From Lepidurus packardi (taxonomy: Eukaryota > Arthropoda > Branchiopoda > Notostraca > Triopsidae): DNA of 64,000 nt. Of the stretch, positions 37,761-52,800 are shown in pieces. The stretch's first letter is position 1. Every line of letters begins with the position of its first letter. Position numbers and translations under genes: made by a program. The stretch is from assembly GCA_023053545.1 (NCBI GenBank), contig JAKZAN010000039.1, positions 325,001 through 389,000 on the forward strand. The letters run 5' to 3'. The notes beneath the pieces are model-generated. The model made no database searches. It saw nothing but the letters and a program-made list of their open reading frames with translations, and was not told the origin of the DNA.

Positions 37761-40244
37761 AATTAATTCCCTCCGGACTGAATTAATTCCTTACGGACTG
37801 AATTAATTCCTTTCAGACTGAAATATTTCCTTACGGACTGAATTAATTCTTTAGGATTGATTGAATTCGTTTCTTACTGAATTAATTCCTTACGGACTGA
37901 AATAATTCCTTACGGACTGAATTAATTCCTTACGGACTGAATTAATTCCTTACGGACTGAATTAAATCCTTAAGGACTGAATTAATTCCTTACGGACTGA
38001 ATTAATTCCTTACGGACTGAATTAATTCCTTAATTAATTCCTTACGGACTGAATTAATTTCATACGGACTGAATTTATTCCTTACGTACTGAACTTATTC
38101 CTTACGGACTGAATTAATTCTTTACGGACTGAAATAATTCCTTACGGACTGAATTAATTCCTTACGGACTGAATTAATACCTTACGGACTGAATTAAATC
38201 CTTAAGGACTGAATTAATTCCTTACGGACTGAATTAATTCCTTACGGACTGAATTAATTCCTAAATTAATTCCTTACGGACTGAATTAATTTCATACGGA
38301 CTGAATTAATTCCTTACGTACTGAACTTATTCCTTACGGACTGAATTAATTCCTTACGGACTGAAATAATTCCTTACGTACTGAATTAATTCCTTACGGA
38401 CTGAATTAATAAATTATGGACTGAATTAATACCTTACGGACTGAATTAATTCCTTACGGACTGAATTAATTCCTTACGGACTTAATTAATTCCTTACGGA
38501 CTGAATTAATTCCTTACTGACTGAATTAATTCCTTACGGACTGAATTAATTCCTTACTGACTGAATTAATTCCTTACGGACTGAATTAATTCCTTACGGT
38601 CTGAATTAATTCCTTACGGACTGAATGAATTCCTTACGGACTGAATTAATTCATTACGGACTTAATTAATCCATTACGGACTGAATTAATTCATTACGGA
38701 CTTAATTAATTCCTTACGTACTGAACTTATTCCTTACGGACTGAATTAATTCCCTCCGGACTGAATTAATTCCTTACGGACTGAATTAATTCCTTACGGA
38801 CTGAAATATTTCCTTACGGACTGAATTAATTCTTTAGGATTGATTGAATTCGTTTCTTACTGAATTAATTCCTTACGGACTGAAATAATTCCTTACTGAC
38901 TGAATTAATTCCTTACGGACTGAATTAATTCCTTACGGACTGAATTAATTCCTTACTGACTGAATTAATTCCTTACTGACTGAATTAATTCCTTACGGAC
39001 TGAATTAATTCCTTACGGACTGAATTAATTCCTTACGGTCTGATTTAATTCCGTACGGATTTTATTAATTCCTTACGGACTGAATTAATTCCTTACGGAC
39101 TGAATTAATTCCTTACGGTCTGAATTAATTCCGCACGGATTTTATTAATTCCTTACGGAATGAATTAATTCATTACGGACTTAATTAATCCATTACGGAC
39201 TGAATTATTTCCTTACGTACTGAAGTTATTCCTTACGGACTGAATAGATTCATTACGGACTTAATTAAATCCTTACAGACTAAATTAATTCCTTATGGAC
39301 TTAATTAATTCCGTAAGGAATGAATGAATTAATTACGGACTGAAATAATTCCTTACGGACTGAATTAATTCCTTACGGACTGAATTAATTCCTTACGGAC
39401 TGAATTAATTCCTTACGGACTGAATTAATTCCTTACGGACTGAAATATTTCCTTACGGACTGAATTAATACTTTAGGATTGATTGAATTCGTTTCTTACT
39501 GAATTAATTCCTTACGGACTGAATTAATTCCTTACGGACTGAATTAATTCCTTACGGACTGAATTAATTCCTTACGGACTGAATTAATTCCTTACGGACT
39601 GAATTAATTCCTTACGGACTGAATTAATTCCTTACGGACTTAATTAAATCCTTACAGACTGAATTAATTCCTTATGGACTTAATTAATTCCGTAAGGTAT
39701 GAATTAATTAATTACGGACTGAAATAATTCCTTACGGACTGAATTAATTCCTTAATTAATTCCTTACGGACTGAATTAATTTCATACGGACTGAAGTAAT
39801 TCATTACGGACTTAATTAATCGATTACGGACTGAATTAATTCCTTACGTACTGAACTTATTCCTTACGGACTGAATTAATTTCTTACGGACTGAATTAAT
39901 TCCTTACGGACTGAATTAATTCCTTACGGACAGAATTAATTCCTTAATTAATTCCTTACGGACTGAATTAATTTCATACGGACTGAATTAATTCATTACG
40001 GACTGAATTAATTCCTTACGGACTGAATTAATACCTTACCGACTGAATTAAATCCTTACGGACTGAATTAATTCCATACGGACTGAATTAATTCATTACG
40101 GACTGAATTAATTCCTTACGGACAGAATTAATTCTTTAGGATTGATTGAATTCCTTTCTTACTGAATTAATTCCTTACGGACTGAAATATTTCCTTACGG
40201 ACTGAATTAATTCCTTACGGACTGAATTAATTCCTTACGGACTG
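37761..40244 (+). repeat. 2,484-bp HOR, copy 1
   Basis: Repeats at exactly +2,484 over almost its whole length: CTCCGG 37,771/40,255, TTTCAGACTG 37,811/40,295, markers 37,849/40,333, 38,832/41,316 and 39,471/41,955, CCGCACGG 39,131/41,615. Private differences I can see in this copy are GAAGTAATTC near 39,791 and ACCTTACCGACTG near 40,034, each a single substitution. That low difference over ~2.5 kb marks it as a recent duplication. It contains GAATAGATTC near 39,244 and the reverse-complement half TCCGTAAGGA near 39,310. Confidence 0.94.
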
Positions 40245-42748
40245 AATTAATTCCCTCCGGACTGAATTAATTCCTTACGGACTGAATTAATTCCTTTCAG
40301 ACTGAAATATTTCCTTACGGACTGAATTAATTCTTTAGGATTGATTGAATTCGTTTCTTACTGAATTAATTCCTTACGGACTGAAATAATTCCTTACGGA
40401 CTGAATTAATTCCTTACGGACTGAATTAATTCCTTACGGACTGAATTAAATCCTTAAGGACTGAATTAATTCCTTACGGACTGAATTAATTCCTTACGGA
40501 CTGAATTAATTCCTTAATTAATTCCTTACGGACTGAATTAATTTCATACGGACTGAATTTATTCCTTACGTACTGAACTTATTCCTTACGGACTGAATTA
40601 ATTCTTTACGGACTGAAATAATTCCTTACGGACTGAATTAATTCCTTACGGACTGAATTAATACCTTACGGACTGAATTAAATCCTTAAGGACTGAATTA
40701 ATTCCTTACGGACTGAATTAATTCCTTACGGACTGAATTAATTCCTAAATTAATTCCTTACGGACTGAATTAATTTCATACGGACTGAATTAATTCCTTA
40801 CGTACTGAACTTATTCCTTACGGACTGAATTAATTCCTTACGGACTGAAATAATTCCTTACGTACTGAATTAATTCCTTACGGACTGAATTAATAAATTA
40901 TGGACTGAATTAATACCTTACGGACTGAATTAATTCCTTACGGACTGAATTAATTCCTTACGGACTTAATTAATTCCTTACGGACTGAATTAATTCCTTA
41001 CTGACTGAATTAATTCCTTACGGACTGAATTAATTCCTTACTGACTGAATTAATTCCTTACGGACTGAATTAATTCCTTACGGTCTGAATTAATTCCTTA
41101 CGGACTGAATGAATTCCTTACGGACTGAATTAATTCATTACGGACTTAATTAATCCATTACGGACTGAATTAATTCATTACGGACTTAATTAATTCCTTA
41201 CGTACTGAACTTATTCCTTACGGACTGAATTAATTCCCTCCGGACTGAATTAATTCCTTACGGACTGAATTAATTCCTTACGGACTGAAATATTTCCTTA
41301 CGGACTGAATTAATTCTTTAGGATTGATTGAATTCGTTTCTTACTGAATTAATTCCTTACGGACTGAAATAATTCCTTACTGACTGAATTAATTCCTTAC
41401 GGACTGAATTAATTCCTTACGGACTGAATTAATTCCTTACTGACTGAATTAATTCCTTACTGACTGAATTAATTCCTTACGGACTGAATTAATTCCTTAC
41501 GGACTGAATTAATTCCTTACGGTCTGATTTAATTCCGTACGGATTTTATTAATTCCTTACGGACTGAATTAATTCCTTACGGACTGAATTAATTCCTTAC
41601 GGTCTGAATTAATTCCGCACGGATTTTATTAATTCCTTACGGAATGAATTAATTCATTACGGACTTAATTAATCCATTACGGACTGAATTATTTCCTTAC
41701 GTACTGAAGTTATTCCTTACGGACTGAATAGATTCATTACGGACTTAATTAAATCCTTACAGACTAAATTAATTCCTTATGGACTTAATTAATTCCGTAA
41801 GGAATGAATGAATTAATTACGGACTGAAATAATTCCTTACGGACTGAATTAATTCCTTACGGACTGAATTAATTCCTTACGGACTGAATTAATTCCTTAC
41901 GGACTGAATTAATTCCTTACGGACTGAAATATTTCCTTACGGACTGAATTAATACTTTAGGATTGATTGAATTCGTTTCTTACTGAATTAATTCCTTACG
42001 GACTGAATTAATTCCTTACGGACTGAATTAATTCCTTACGGACTGAATTAATTCCTTACGGACTGAATTAATTCCTTACGGACTGAATTAATTCCTTACG
42101 GACTGAATTAATTCCTTACGGACTGAATTAATTCCTTACGGACTTAATTAAATCCTTACAGACTGAATTAATTCCTTATGGACTTAATTAATTCCGTAAG
42201 GTATGAATTAATTAATTACGGACTGAAATAATTCCTTACGGACTGAATTAATTCCTTAATTAATTCCTTACGGACTGAATTAATTTCATACGGACTGAAT
42301 TAATTCATTACGGACTTAATTAATCGATTACGGACTGAATTAATTCCTTACGTACTGAACTTATTCCTTACGGACTGAATTAATTTCTTACGGACTGAAT
42401 TAATTCCTTACGGACTGAATTAATTCCTTACGGACAGAATTAATTCCTTAATTAATTCCTTACGGACTGAATTAATTTCATACGGACTGAATTAATTCAT
42501 TACGGACTGAATTAATTCCTTACGGACTGAATTAATACCTTACGGACTGAATTAAATCCTTACGGACTGAATTAATTCCATACGGACTGAATTAATTCAT
42601 TACGGACTGAATTAATTCCTTACGGACAGAATTAATTCTTTAGGATTGATTGAATTCCTTTCTTACTGAATTAATTCCTTACGGACTGAAATATTTCCTT
42701 ACGGACTGAATTAATTCCTTACGGACTGAATTAATTCCTTACGGACTG
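40245..42748 (+). repeat. 2,504-bp HOR, copy 2
   Basis: Tandem duplicate of the preceding unit. The only length difference I found is one additional consensus monomer in the homogeneous run near 41,985-42,140 (offset 2,484 before it, 2,504 at marker 40,134/42,638). The right part of this copy and the next 400 bp (to about 43,110) are also the source, or a sibling, of 61.2-63.4 kb. Confidence 0.94.
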
Positions 42749-44360
42749 AATTAATTCCTTACGGACTGAATTAAATCCTTACGGACTGAATTAATTCATT
42801 ACGGACTTAACTAAATCCTTACAGACTGAATTAATTCATTATGGACTTAATTAATTCCGTAAGGAATGAATGAATTAATTACGGACTGAAATAATTCCTT
42901 ACGGACTGAATTAATTCCTTACGGACGGAATTAATTTCATACGAACTGAATTAATTCATTACGGACTTAATTAATCGATTACTAACTGAATTAATTCCTT
43001 ACGTACTGAACTTATTCCTTACGGACTGAACTAATTCCTTACGGACTGAATTAATTACGTACGGACTTAATTAATTCCTTACGGACTTAATTAATTCATT
43101 ACGGACTGAATTAATTCATTACGGACTGAATTAATTCATTACGGACTGAATTAATACCTTACGGACTGAATTAAATCCTTACGGACTGAACTAATTCCTT
43201 AATTCCTTAATTAATTCCTTACGGACTGAATTAATTTTATCCGGACTGAATTAATTCATTACGCACTTAATTCTTCCATTACGGACTGAATTAATTCCTT
43301 ACGGACTGAATTAATACCTTACGGACTGAATTAAATCCTTACGGACTGAATTAATTCCTTACGGACTGAATTAATACCTTACGGACTGAATTAAATCCTT
43401 ACAGACTGAATTAATTCCTTACGGACTGAATTAATTCCTTACGGACTGAATTAATTCCTTACGGACTGAATTAATTTCATCCGGACTGAATTATTTCCTT
43501 ACGTATTGAAGTTATTCCTTACGGACTGAATTAATTCCTTACGGACTGAATTAATTCCTTACGGACTGAATTAATTCCTAACGGACTGAATTAATTCCTT
43601 ACGGAACTAATTAATTCCTTACGGACGGAATTAATTCTTTACGGACTTAATTAATTCCTTACGTACTTAATTAATTCCTTACGGTCTGAATTAATTCCGT
43701 ACGGATTTAATTAATTCCTTACGGACTGAATTAATTCCTTACGGACTGAATTAATTCATTACGGACTGAATTTATTCCTTACGGACTGAATTATTTCCTT
43801 ACGGACTGAATTAATTCTTTAGGATTGATTGAATTCCTTTCTTACTGAAAAAATTCCTTACGGACTGAATTAATTTCTTAATTAATTCCTTACGGACTGA
43901 ATTAATTTCATACGGACTGAATTAATTCATTACGGACTTTATTAATCCATTACGGACTGAATTAATTCCTTACGGACTGAATTAGTTCCTTACGGACTGA
44001 ATTAATTCTATAGGATTGATTGAATTCCTTTCTTACTGAATTAATTCCTTACGGACTGAATGAATTCCTTACGGACTGAATTAATTTCATACGGACTGAA
44101 TTAATACCTTACGAACTGAATTAATTTCATCAGGAATGAATTAATTCATTAAGCACTTAATTAATCCATTACGGACTGAGTTATTTCCTTACGTATTGAA
44201 GTTATTTCTTACGGACTGAATTAATTCCTTACGGACTGAATTAATACCTTACGGACTGAATTAAATCCTTACGGACTAAATTAATTCCTTACGGACTTAA
44301 TTAATTCCTTACGGACTGAATTAATTCATTACGGACTGAATTAATTCCTTACGGACTGAA
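42749..44360 (+). repeat. Return of 1.66-kb-type variants
   Basis: Between about 42,780 and 43,080 the string holds GAACTGAATT, ATCGATTACTAACTG and the unusual TTAATTACGTACGG (43,051), all repeated at +20,331. From about 43,190 the paired-deletion string CCTTAATTCCTTAATTAA and CGCACTTAATTCTTCC (43,262) bring back variants last seen at 11.2 kb. Markers lie at 43,817 and 44,008 (the latter CTATAGGATTG, a form also found at 49,869 and 52,198). No gene-like sequence. Confidence 0.75.
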
Positions 44361-45650
44361 TTAATTCCTTACGGACCTAATTAATTCCTTACGGACGGAA
44401 TTAATTCTTTACGGACTTAATTAATTCCTTACGAACTTAATTAATTGCTTACGTACTTAATTAATTCCTTACGGTCTGAATTAATTCCGTACGGATTTAA
44501 TTAATTCCTTACGGTCTGAATTAATTCCTTACGGACTGAATTAATTCATTATGGACTTAATTAATTCCGTAAGGAATGAATGAATTAATTACGGACTGAA
44601 ATAATTCCTTACGGACTAAATTAATTCCTTACGAACTGAATTAATTCCTTACGGACTTAATTAATTCCTTACGGACTGAATTAATTCCTTACGGACTGTA
44701 TTAATTCCTTACGGACTGAATTAGTACCTTACGGACTGAATTAATTCTTTAGGATTGATTGAATTCCTTTCTTACTGAATTAATTCCTTACGGACTGAAT
44801 GAATTCCTTACGGACTGAATGAATTCCTTACGGACTGAATTAATTTCATACTCACTGAATTAATACCTTACGGACTGAATTAATTCCTTACGGACTGAAT
44901 TAATTCCTTAATTAATTCCTTACGGACTGAATTAATTTCATCCGGACTGAATTAATTCATTACGCACTTAATTAATCCATTACGGACTGAATTATTTCCT
45001 TACGTATTGAAGTTATTCCTTACGGACTTAATTAATTCCTTACGGACTGATTTAAATCCATACGGACTTAGTTAATTCCTTACGGACTTAATTAATTCTT
45101 TACGGACTGAATTAATTCATTATGGACTGAATTAATTCCTTACGAACTTAATTAATTCCTTACGAAATGAATTAATTAGTTACGAACTGAATTAATTTCT
45201 TACGGACTGAATCAATTCATTACAGACTTAATTTATCCATTACGGACTTAATTAATTCATTACGGACTTAAATAATTCCTTACGGACTGAACTAATTCCT
45301 TACGGACTGAATTAATTCCTTACGGAATGAATTATTTTCTTACGGACTGAATTAATTCTTTAGGATTGATTGAATTCCTTTCTTACTGAATTAATTCATT
45401 ACGGACTTAATTAATCCATTACGGACTGAATTAATTCATTACGGACTTAATTAATCCATTACGGACTGAATTATTTCCTTACGTACTGAAGTTATTCCTT
45501 ACGGACTGAATTAATTCGTTACGGACTGAATTAATTCCTTACGGACTGAATTAATTCCTTACGGACTGAATTAATTCCTTAATTCCTTAATTAATTCCTT
45601 ACGGACTGAATTAATTTCATCCGGACTGAATTATTTCCTTACGGGCTGAA
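44361..45650 (+). repeat. ~1.29-kb W-type HOR, copy 1
   Basis: Repeats at +1,290 in its left part (GACCTAATT near 44,374/45,664; marker 44,747/46,037) and +1,270 in its right part (GATTTAAATCC 45,049/46,319; marker 45,358/46,628). The 20-bp change is one fewer GAATGAATTCC monomer in copy 2. The right part is the W string seen at the window start. The peculiar monomer TTTCATACTCACTG near 44,846 occurs only in this family. Confidence 0.9.
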
Positions 45651-46870
45651 TTAATTCCTTACGGACCTAATTAATTCCTTACGGACGGAATTAATTCTTT
45701 ACGGACTTAATTAATTCCTCACGAACTTAATTAATTGCTTACGTACTTAATTAATTCCTTACGGTCTGAATTAATTCCGTACGGATTTAATTAATTCCTT
45801 ACGGTCTGAATTAATTCCTTACGGACTGAATTAATTCATTATGGACTTAATTAATTCCGTAAGGAATGAATGAATTAATTACGGACTGAAATAATTCCTT
45901 ACGGACTAAATTAATTCCTTACGAACTGAATTAATTCCTTACGGACTTAATTAATTCCTTACGGACTGAATTAATTCCTTACGGACTGTATTAATTCCTT
46001 ACGGACTGAATTAGTACCTTACGGACTGAATTAATTCTTTAGGATTGATTGAATTCCTTTCTTACTGAATTAATTCCTTACGGACTGAATGAATTCCTTA
46101 CGGACTGAATTAATTTCATACTCACTGAATTAATACCTTACGGACTGAATTAATTCCTTACGGACTGAATTAATTCCTTAATTAATTCCTTACGGACTGA
46201 ATTAATTTCATCCGGACTGAATTAATTCATTACGCACTTAATTAATCCATTACGGACTGAATTATTTCCTTACGTATTGAAGTTATTCCTTACGGACTTA
46301 ATTAATTCCTTACGGACTGATTTAAATCCATACGGACTTAGTTAATTCCTTACGGACTTAATTAATTCTTTACGGACTGAATTAATTCATTATGGACTGA
46401 ATTAATTCCTTACGAACTTAATTAATTCCTTACGAAATGAATTAATTAGTTACGAACTGAATTAATTTCTTACGGACTGAATCAATTCATTACAGACTTA
46501 ATTTATCCATTACGGACTTAATTAATTCATTACGGACTTAATTAATTCCTTACGGACTGAACTAATTCCTTACGGACTGAATTAATTCCTTACGGAATGA
46601 ATTATTTTCTTACGGACTGAATTAATTCTTTAGGATTGATTGAATTCCTTTCGTACTGAATTAATTCATTACGGACTTAATTAATCCATTACGGACTGAA
46701 TTAATTCATTACGGACTTAATTAATCCATTACGGACTGAATTATTTCCTTACGTACTGAAGTTATTCCTTACGGACTGAATTAATTCGTTACGGACTGAA
46801 TTAATTCCTTACGGACTGAATTAATTCCTTACGGACTGAATTAATTCCTTAATTCCTTAATTATTTCCTT
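45651..46870 (+). repeat. ~1.27-kb W-type HOR, copy 2
   Basis: Tandem duplicate of the preceding unit. Private changes include CCTCACGAAC near 45,718, ATTCCTTTCGTACTG near 46,645 and GAATTATTTCC near 46,860. The homology ends at about 46,862, where the string passes into GAATTAAATCTTTAGG and a 1.66-kb-type section. Confidence 0.9.
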
Positions 46871-48931
46871 ACGGACTGAATTAAATCTTTAGGATTGATT
46901 GAATTCCTTTCTTACTGAAAAAATTCCTTACGGACTGAATTAATTCCTTAATTAATTCCTTACGGACTGAATTAATTTCATACGGACTGAATTAATTCAT
47001 TACGGACTTAATTAATCCATTACGGACTGAATTAATTCCTTACGGAATTAATTAATTCCTTACGGACTGAATTAATTCCTTACGGACTGAATTAATTCCT
47101 TACGGACTGAATTAGTTCCTTACGGACTGAATTAATTCTTTAGGATTGATTGAATTCCTTTCTTACTGAATTAATTCCTTACGGACTGAATGAATTCCTT
47201 ACGGACTGAATTAATTTCATACGGACTGAATTAATACCTTACGGACTGAATTAAATCCTTACGGACTGAATTAATACCTTACGGACTGAATTAAATCCTT
47301 ACAGACTGAATTAATTCCTTACGGACTGAACTAATTCCTTAATTCCTTAATTAATTCCTTACGGACTGAATTAATTTCATCCGGACTGAATTAATTCATT
47401 AAGCACTTAATTCTTCCATTACGGACTGAATTAATTCCTTAAGGACTGTATTAATTCCTTACGGACTGAATTAATACCTTACGGACTGAATTAAATCCTT
47501 ACGGACTGAATTAATTCCTTACGGACTGAATTAATACCTTACGGACTGAATTAAATCCTTACAGACTGAATTAATTCCTTACGGACTGAATTAATTCTTT
47601 AGGATTGATTGAATTCCTTTCTTACTGAATTAATTCCTTACGGACTGAATGAATTCCTTACGGACTGAACTAATTTCATAATCACTGAATTAATACCTTA
47701 CGGACTGAATTAATTCCTTACGGACTGACTTAATTCCTTAATTCCTTAATTAATTCCTTACGGACTGAATTAATTTCATCCGGACTTAGTTAATTCCTTA
47801 CGGACTTAATTAATTCTTTACGGACTGAATTAATTCATTATGGACTGAATTAATTCCTTACGAACTTAATTAATTCCTTACGAAATGAATTAATTAGTTA
47901 CGGACTGAATTAATTTCTTACGGACTGAATCAATTCATTACGGACTTAATTAATCCATTACGGACTGAATTAATTCATTACGGACTTTATTAATCCATTA
48001 CGGACTGAATTATTTCTTTACGTACTGAAGTTATTCCTTACGGACTGAATTAATTCGTTACGGACTGAATTAATTCCTTACGGACTGAATTAATTCCTTA
48101 CGGACTGAATTAATTTCATCCGGACTGAATTATTTCCTTACGGGCTGAATTAATTCCTTACGGACCTAATTAATTCCTTACGGACGGAATTAATTCTTTA
48201 CGGACTTAATTAATTCCTCACGAACTTAATTAATTCCTTACGTACTTAATTAATTCCTTACGGTCTGAATTAATTCCGTACGGATTTAATTAATTCCTTA
48301 CGGACTGAATTAATCCATTATGGACTTAATTAATTCCGTAAGGAATGAATGAATTAATTACGGACTGAAATAATTCCTTACGGACTAAATTAATTCCTTA
48401 CGAACTGAATTAATTCCTTACGGACTGAATTAATTCCTTACGGACTGAATTATTTCCTTACGGACTGAATTAATTCTTTAGGATTGATTGAATTCCTTTC
48501 TTACTGAAAAAATTCCTTACGGACTGAATTAATTCCTTAATTAATTCCTTACGGACTGAATTAATTCCTTAATTAATTCCTTACGGACTGAATTAATTTC
48601 ATACGGACTGAATTAATTCATTACGGACCTAATTAATCCATTACGGACTGAATTAATTCCTTTTTGACTTAATTAATTCCTTACGGACTGAATTAATTCC
48701 TTACGGACTGAATTAATTCCTTACGGACTGAATTAGTTCCTTACGGACTGAATTAATTCTTTAGGATTGATTGAATTCTTTTCTTACTGAATTAATTCCT
48801 TACGGACTGAATGAATTCCTTACGGACTGAATTAATTTCATACGGACTGAATTAATACCTTACGGACTGAATTAAATCCTTACGGACTGAATTAATACCT
48901 TACGGACTGAATTAAATCCTTACAGACTGAA
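46871..48931 (+). repeat. Mixed 1.66-kb-type and truncated W sections
   Basis: Contains six marker pairs in about 1.9 kb (46,887, 47,138, 47,597, 48,476, 48,759 and the related flank), the densest in the window. Near 47,780-47,790 TTTCATCCGG is joined directly to ACTTAGTTAATT, which is normally ~270 bp further along in the W HOR, so the W string here is truncated on the left. A monomer near 48,661 reads CCTTTTTGACTT, with a T run replacing ACGG. The CpG is lost there. Confidence 0.75.
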
Positions 48932-51200
48932 TTAATTCCTTACGGACTGAACTAATTCCTTAATTCCTTAATTAATTCCTTACGGACTGAATTAATTTCA
49001 TCCGGACTGAATTAATTCATTACGCACTTAATTCTTCCATTACGGACTGAATTAATTCCTTAAGGACTGTATTAATTCCTTACGGACTGAATTAATACCT
49101 TACGGACTGAATTAAATCCTTACGGACTGAATTAATTCCTTACGGACTGAATTAATACCTTACGGACTGAATTAAATCCTTACAGACTGAATTAATTCCT
49201 TACGGACTGAATTAATTCCTTACGGACTGAATTAATTCCTTACGGACTGAATTAATTCCTTACGGACTGAATTAATTTCATCCGGACTGAATTATTTCCT
49301 TACGTATTGAAGTTATTCCTTACGGACTGAATTAATTCCTTACGCACTGAATTAATTCCTTACGGACTGAATTAATAAGTTACGGACTGAATTAAATCCT
49401 TACGGACAGAATTAATTCCTTACGGACTTAATTAATTCCTTACGGACTGAATTAATTCATTACGGACTGAATTAATTCCTTACGGACTGAATTAATTCCT
49501 TACGGAACTAATTAATTCCTTACGGACGGAATTAATTCTTTACGGACTTAATTAATTCCTTACGTACTTAATTAATTCCTTACGGTCTGAATTAATTCCG
49601 TACGGATTTAATTAATTCCTTACGGACTGAATTTATTCCTTACGGACTGAATTATTTCCTTACGGACTGAATTAATTCTTTAGGATTGATTGAGTTCCTT
49701 TCTTACTGAAAAAATTCCTTACGGACTGAATTAATTTCTTAATTAATTCCTTACGGACTGAATTAATTTCATACGGACTGAATTAATTCATTACGGACTT
49801 TATTAATCCATTACGGACTGAATTAATTCCTTACGGACTGAATTAGTTCCTTGCGGACTGAATTAATTCTATAGGATTGATTGAATTCCTTTCTTACTGA
49901 ATTAATTCCTTACGGACTGAATGAATTCCTTACGGACTGAATTAATTTCATACGGACTGAATTAATACCTTACGAACTGAATTAATTTCATCCGGAATGA
50001 ATTAATTCATTAAGCACTTAATTAATCCATTACGGACTGAGTTATTTCCTTACGTATTGAAGTTATTTCTTACGGACTGAATTAATTCCTTACGGACTGA
50101 ATTAATACCTTACGGACTGAATTAAATCCTTACGGACTAAATTAATTCCTTACGGACTTAATTAATTCCTTACGGACTGAATTAATTCATTACGGACTGA
50201 ATTAATTCCTTACGGACTGAATTAATTCCTTACGGACCTAATTAATTCCTTACGGACGGAATTAATTCTTTACGGACTTAATTAATTCCTTACGAACTTA
50301 ATTAATTCCTTACGTACTTAATTAATTCCTTACGGTCTGAATTAATTCCGTACGGATTTAATTAATTCCTTACGGTATGAATTAATTCCTTACGGACTGA
50401 ATTAATTCATTATGGACTTAATTAATTCCGTAAGGATTGAATTAATTAATTACGGACTGAAATAATTCCTTACGGACTAAATTAATTCCTTACGAACTGA
50501 ATTAATTCCTTACGGACTTAATTAATTCCTTACGGACTGAATTAATTCCTTACGGACTGTATTAATTCCTTACGGACTGAATTAGTACCTTACGGACTGA
50601 ATTAATTCTTTAGGATTGATTGAATTCCTTTCTTACTGAATTAATTCCTTACGGACTGAATGAATTCCTTACGGACTGAATTAATTTCATACTCACTGAA
50701 TTAATACCTTACGGACTGAATTAATTCCTTACGGACTGAATTAATTCCTTACGGACTGAATTAATTCCTTAATTCCTTAATTAATTCCTTACGGACTGAA
50801 TTAATTTCATCCGGACTGAATTAATTCATTACGCACTTAATTAATCCATTACGGACTGAATTATTTCCTTACGTATTGAAGTTATTCCTTACGGACTTAA
50901 TTAATTCCTTACGGACTGATTTAAATCCATACGGACTTAGTTAATTCCTTACGGACTTAATTAATTCTTTACGGACTGAATTAATTCATTATGGACTGAA
51001 TTAATTCCTTACGAACTTAATTAATTCCTTACGAAATGAATTAATTAGTTACGGAGTGAATTAATTTCTTACGGACTGAATCAATTCATTACAGACTTAA
51101 TTTATCCATTACGGACTTAATTAATTCATTACGGACTTAATTAATTCCTTACGGACTGAACTAATTCCTTACGGACTGAATTAATTCCTTACGGAATGAA
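48932..51200 (+). repeat. ~2.3-kb HOR, copy 1
   Basis: Repeats at +2,269 in its left part (GAACTAATTCCTTAATTCC near 48,949/51,218; GCACTTAATTC 49,024/51,293), changing to +2,329 after three monomers are gained (CTATAGGATTG 49,869/52,198; GAGTTATTTCC 50,039/52,368; TTATGG near 50,410/52,739). CCTTGCGG sits just before CTATAGG in both copies (~49,850 and 52,179). The last 280 bp are a W string cut off at about 51,190. Confidence 0.88.
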
Positions 51201-52800
51201 TTAATTCCTTACGGACTGAACTAATTCCTTAATTCCTTAATTAATTCCATACGGACTGAATTAATTTCATCCGGACTGAATTAATTCATTACGCACTTAA
51301 TTCTTCCATTACGGACTGAATTAATTCCTTAAGGACTGTATTAATTCCTTACGGACTGAATTAATACCTTACGGACTGAATTAAATCCTTACGGACTGAA
51401 TTAATTCCTTACGGACTGAATTAATACCTTACGGACTGAATTAAATCCTTACAGACTGAATTAATTCCTTACGGACTGAATTAATTCCTTACGGACTGAA
51501 TTAATTCCTTACGGACTGAATTAATTCCTTACGGACTGAATTAATTCCTTACGGACTGAATTAATTTCATCCGGACTGAATTATTTCCTTACGTATTGAA
51601 GTTATTCCTTACGGACTGAATTAATTCCTTACGCACTGAATTAATTCCTTACGGACTGAATTAATACCTTACGGACTGAATTAAATCCTTACGGACTGAA
51701 TTAATTCCTTACGGACTTAATTAATTCCTTACGGACTGAATTAATTCATTACGGACTGAATTAATTCCTTACGGACTGAATTAATTCCTTACGGAACTAA
51801 TTAATTCCTTACGGACGGAATTAATTCTTTACGGACTTAATTAATTCCTTACGTACTTAATTAATTCCTTACGGTCTGAATTAATTCCGTACGGATTTAA
51901 TTAATTCCTTACGGACTGAATTAATTCCTTACGGACTGAATTAATTCATTACGGACTGAATTTATTCCTTACGGACTGAATTATTTCCTTACGGACTGAA
52001 TTAATTCTTTAGGATTGATTGAATTCCTTTCTTACTGAAAAAATTCCTTACGGACTGAATTAATTTCTTAATTAATTCCTTACGGACTGAATTAATTTCA
52101 TACGGACTGAATTAATTCATTACGGACTTTATTAATCCATTACGGACTGAATTAATTCCTTACGGACTGAATTAGTTCCTTGCGGACTGAATTAATTCTA
52201 TAGGATTGATTGAATTCCTTTCTTACTGAATGAATTCCTTACGGACTGAATGAATTCCTTACGGACTGAATTAATTTCATACGGACTGAATTAATACCTT
52301 ACGAACTGAATTAATTTCATCCGGAATGAATTAATTCATTAAGCACTTAATTAATCCATTACGGACTGAGTTATTTCCTTACGTATTGAAGTTATTTCTT
52401 ACGGACTGAATTAATTCCTTACGGACTGAATTAATACCTTACGGACTGAATTAAATCCTTACGGACTAAATTAATTCCTTACGGACTTAATTAATTCCTT
52501 ACGGACTGAATTAATTCATTACGGACTGAATTAATTCCTTACGGACTGAATTAATTCCTTACGGACCTAATTAATTCCTTACGGACGGAATTAATTCTTT
52601 ACGGACTTAATTAATTCCTCACGAACTTAATTAATTCCTTACGTACTTAATTAATTCCTTACGGTCTGAATTAATTCCGTACGGATTTAATTAATTCCTT
52701 ACGGACTGAATTAATTCCTTACGGACTGAATTAATCCATTATGGACTTAATTAATTCCGTAAGGAATGAATGAATTAATTACGGACTGAAATAATTCCTT
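51201..52800 (+). repeat. ~2.3-kb HOR, copy 2, incomplete
   Basis: Second copy of the preceding unit. The joint at about 51,190-51,215 passes from the truncated W string (ACGGAATGAATTAATTCC) to GAACTAATTCC. Copy 2 has TTAATCCATTATGG near 52,735 where copy 1 has TTCATTATGG. Similarity breaks down after about 52,800, so the W string of copy 1 has no partner here. Confidence 0.86.
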
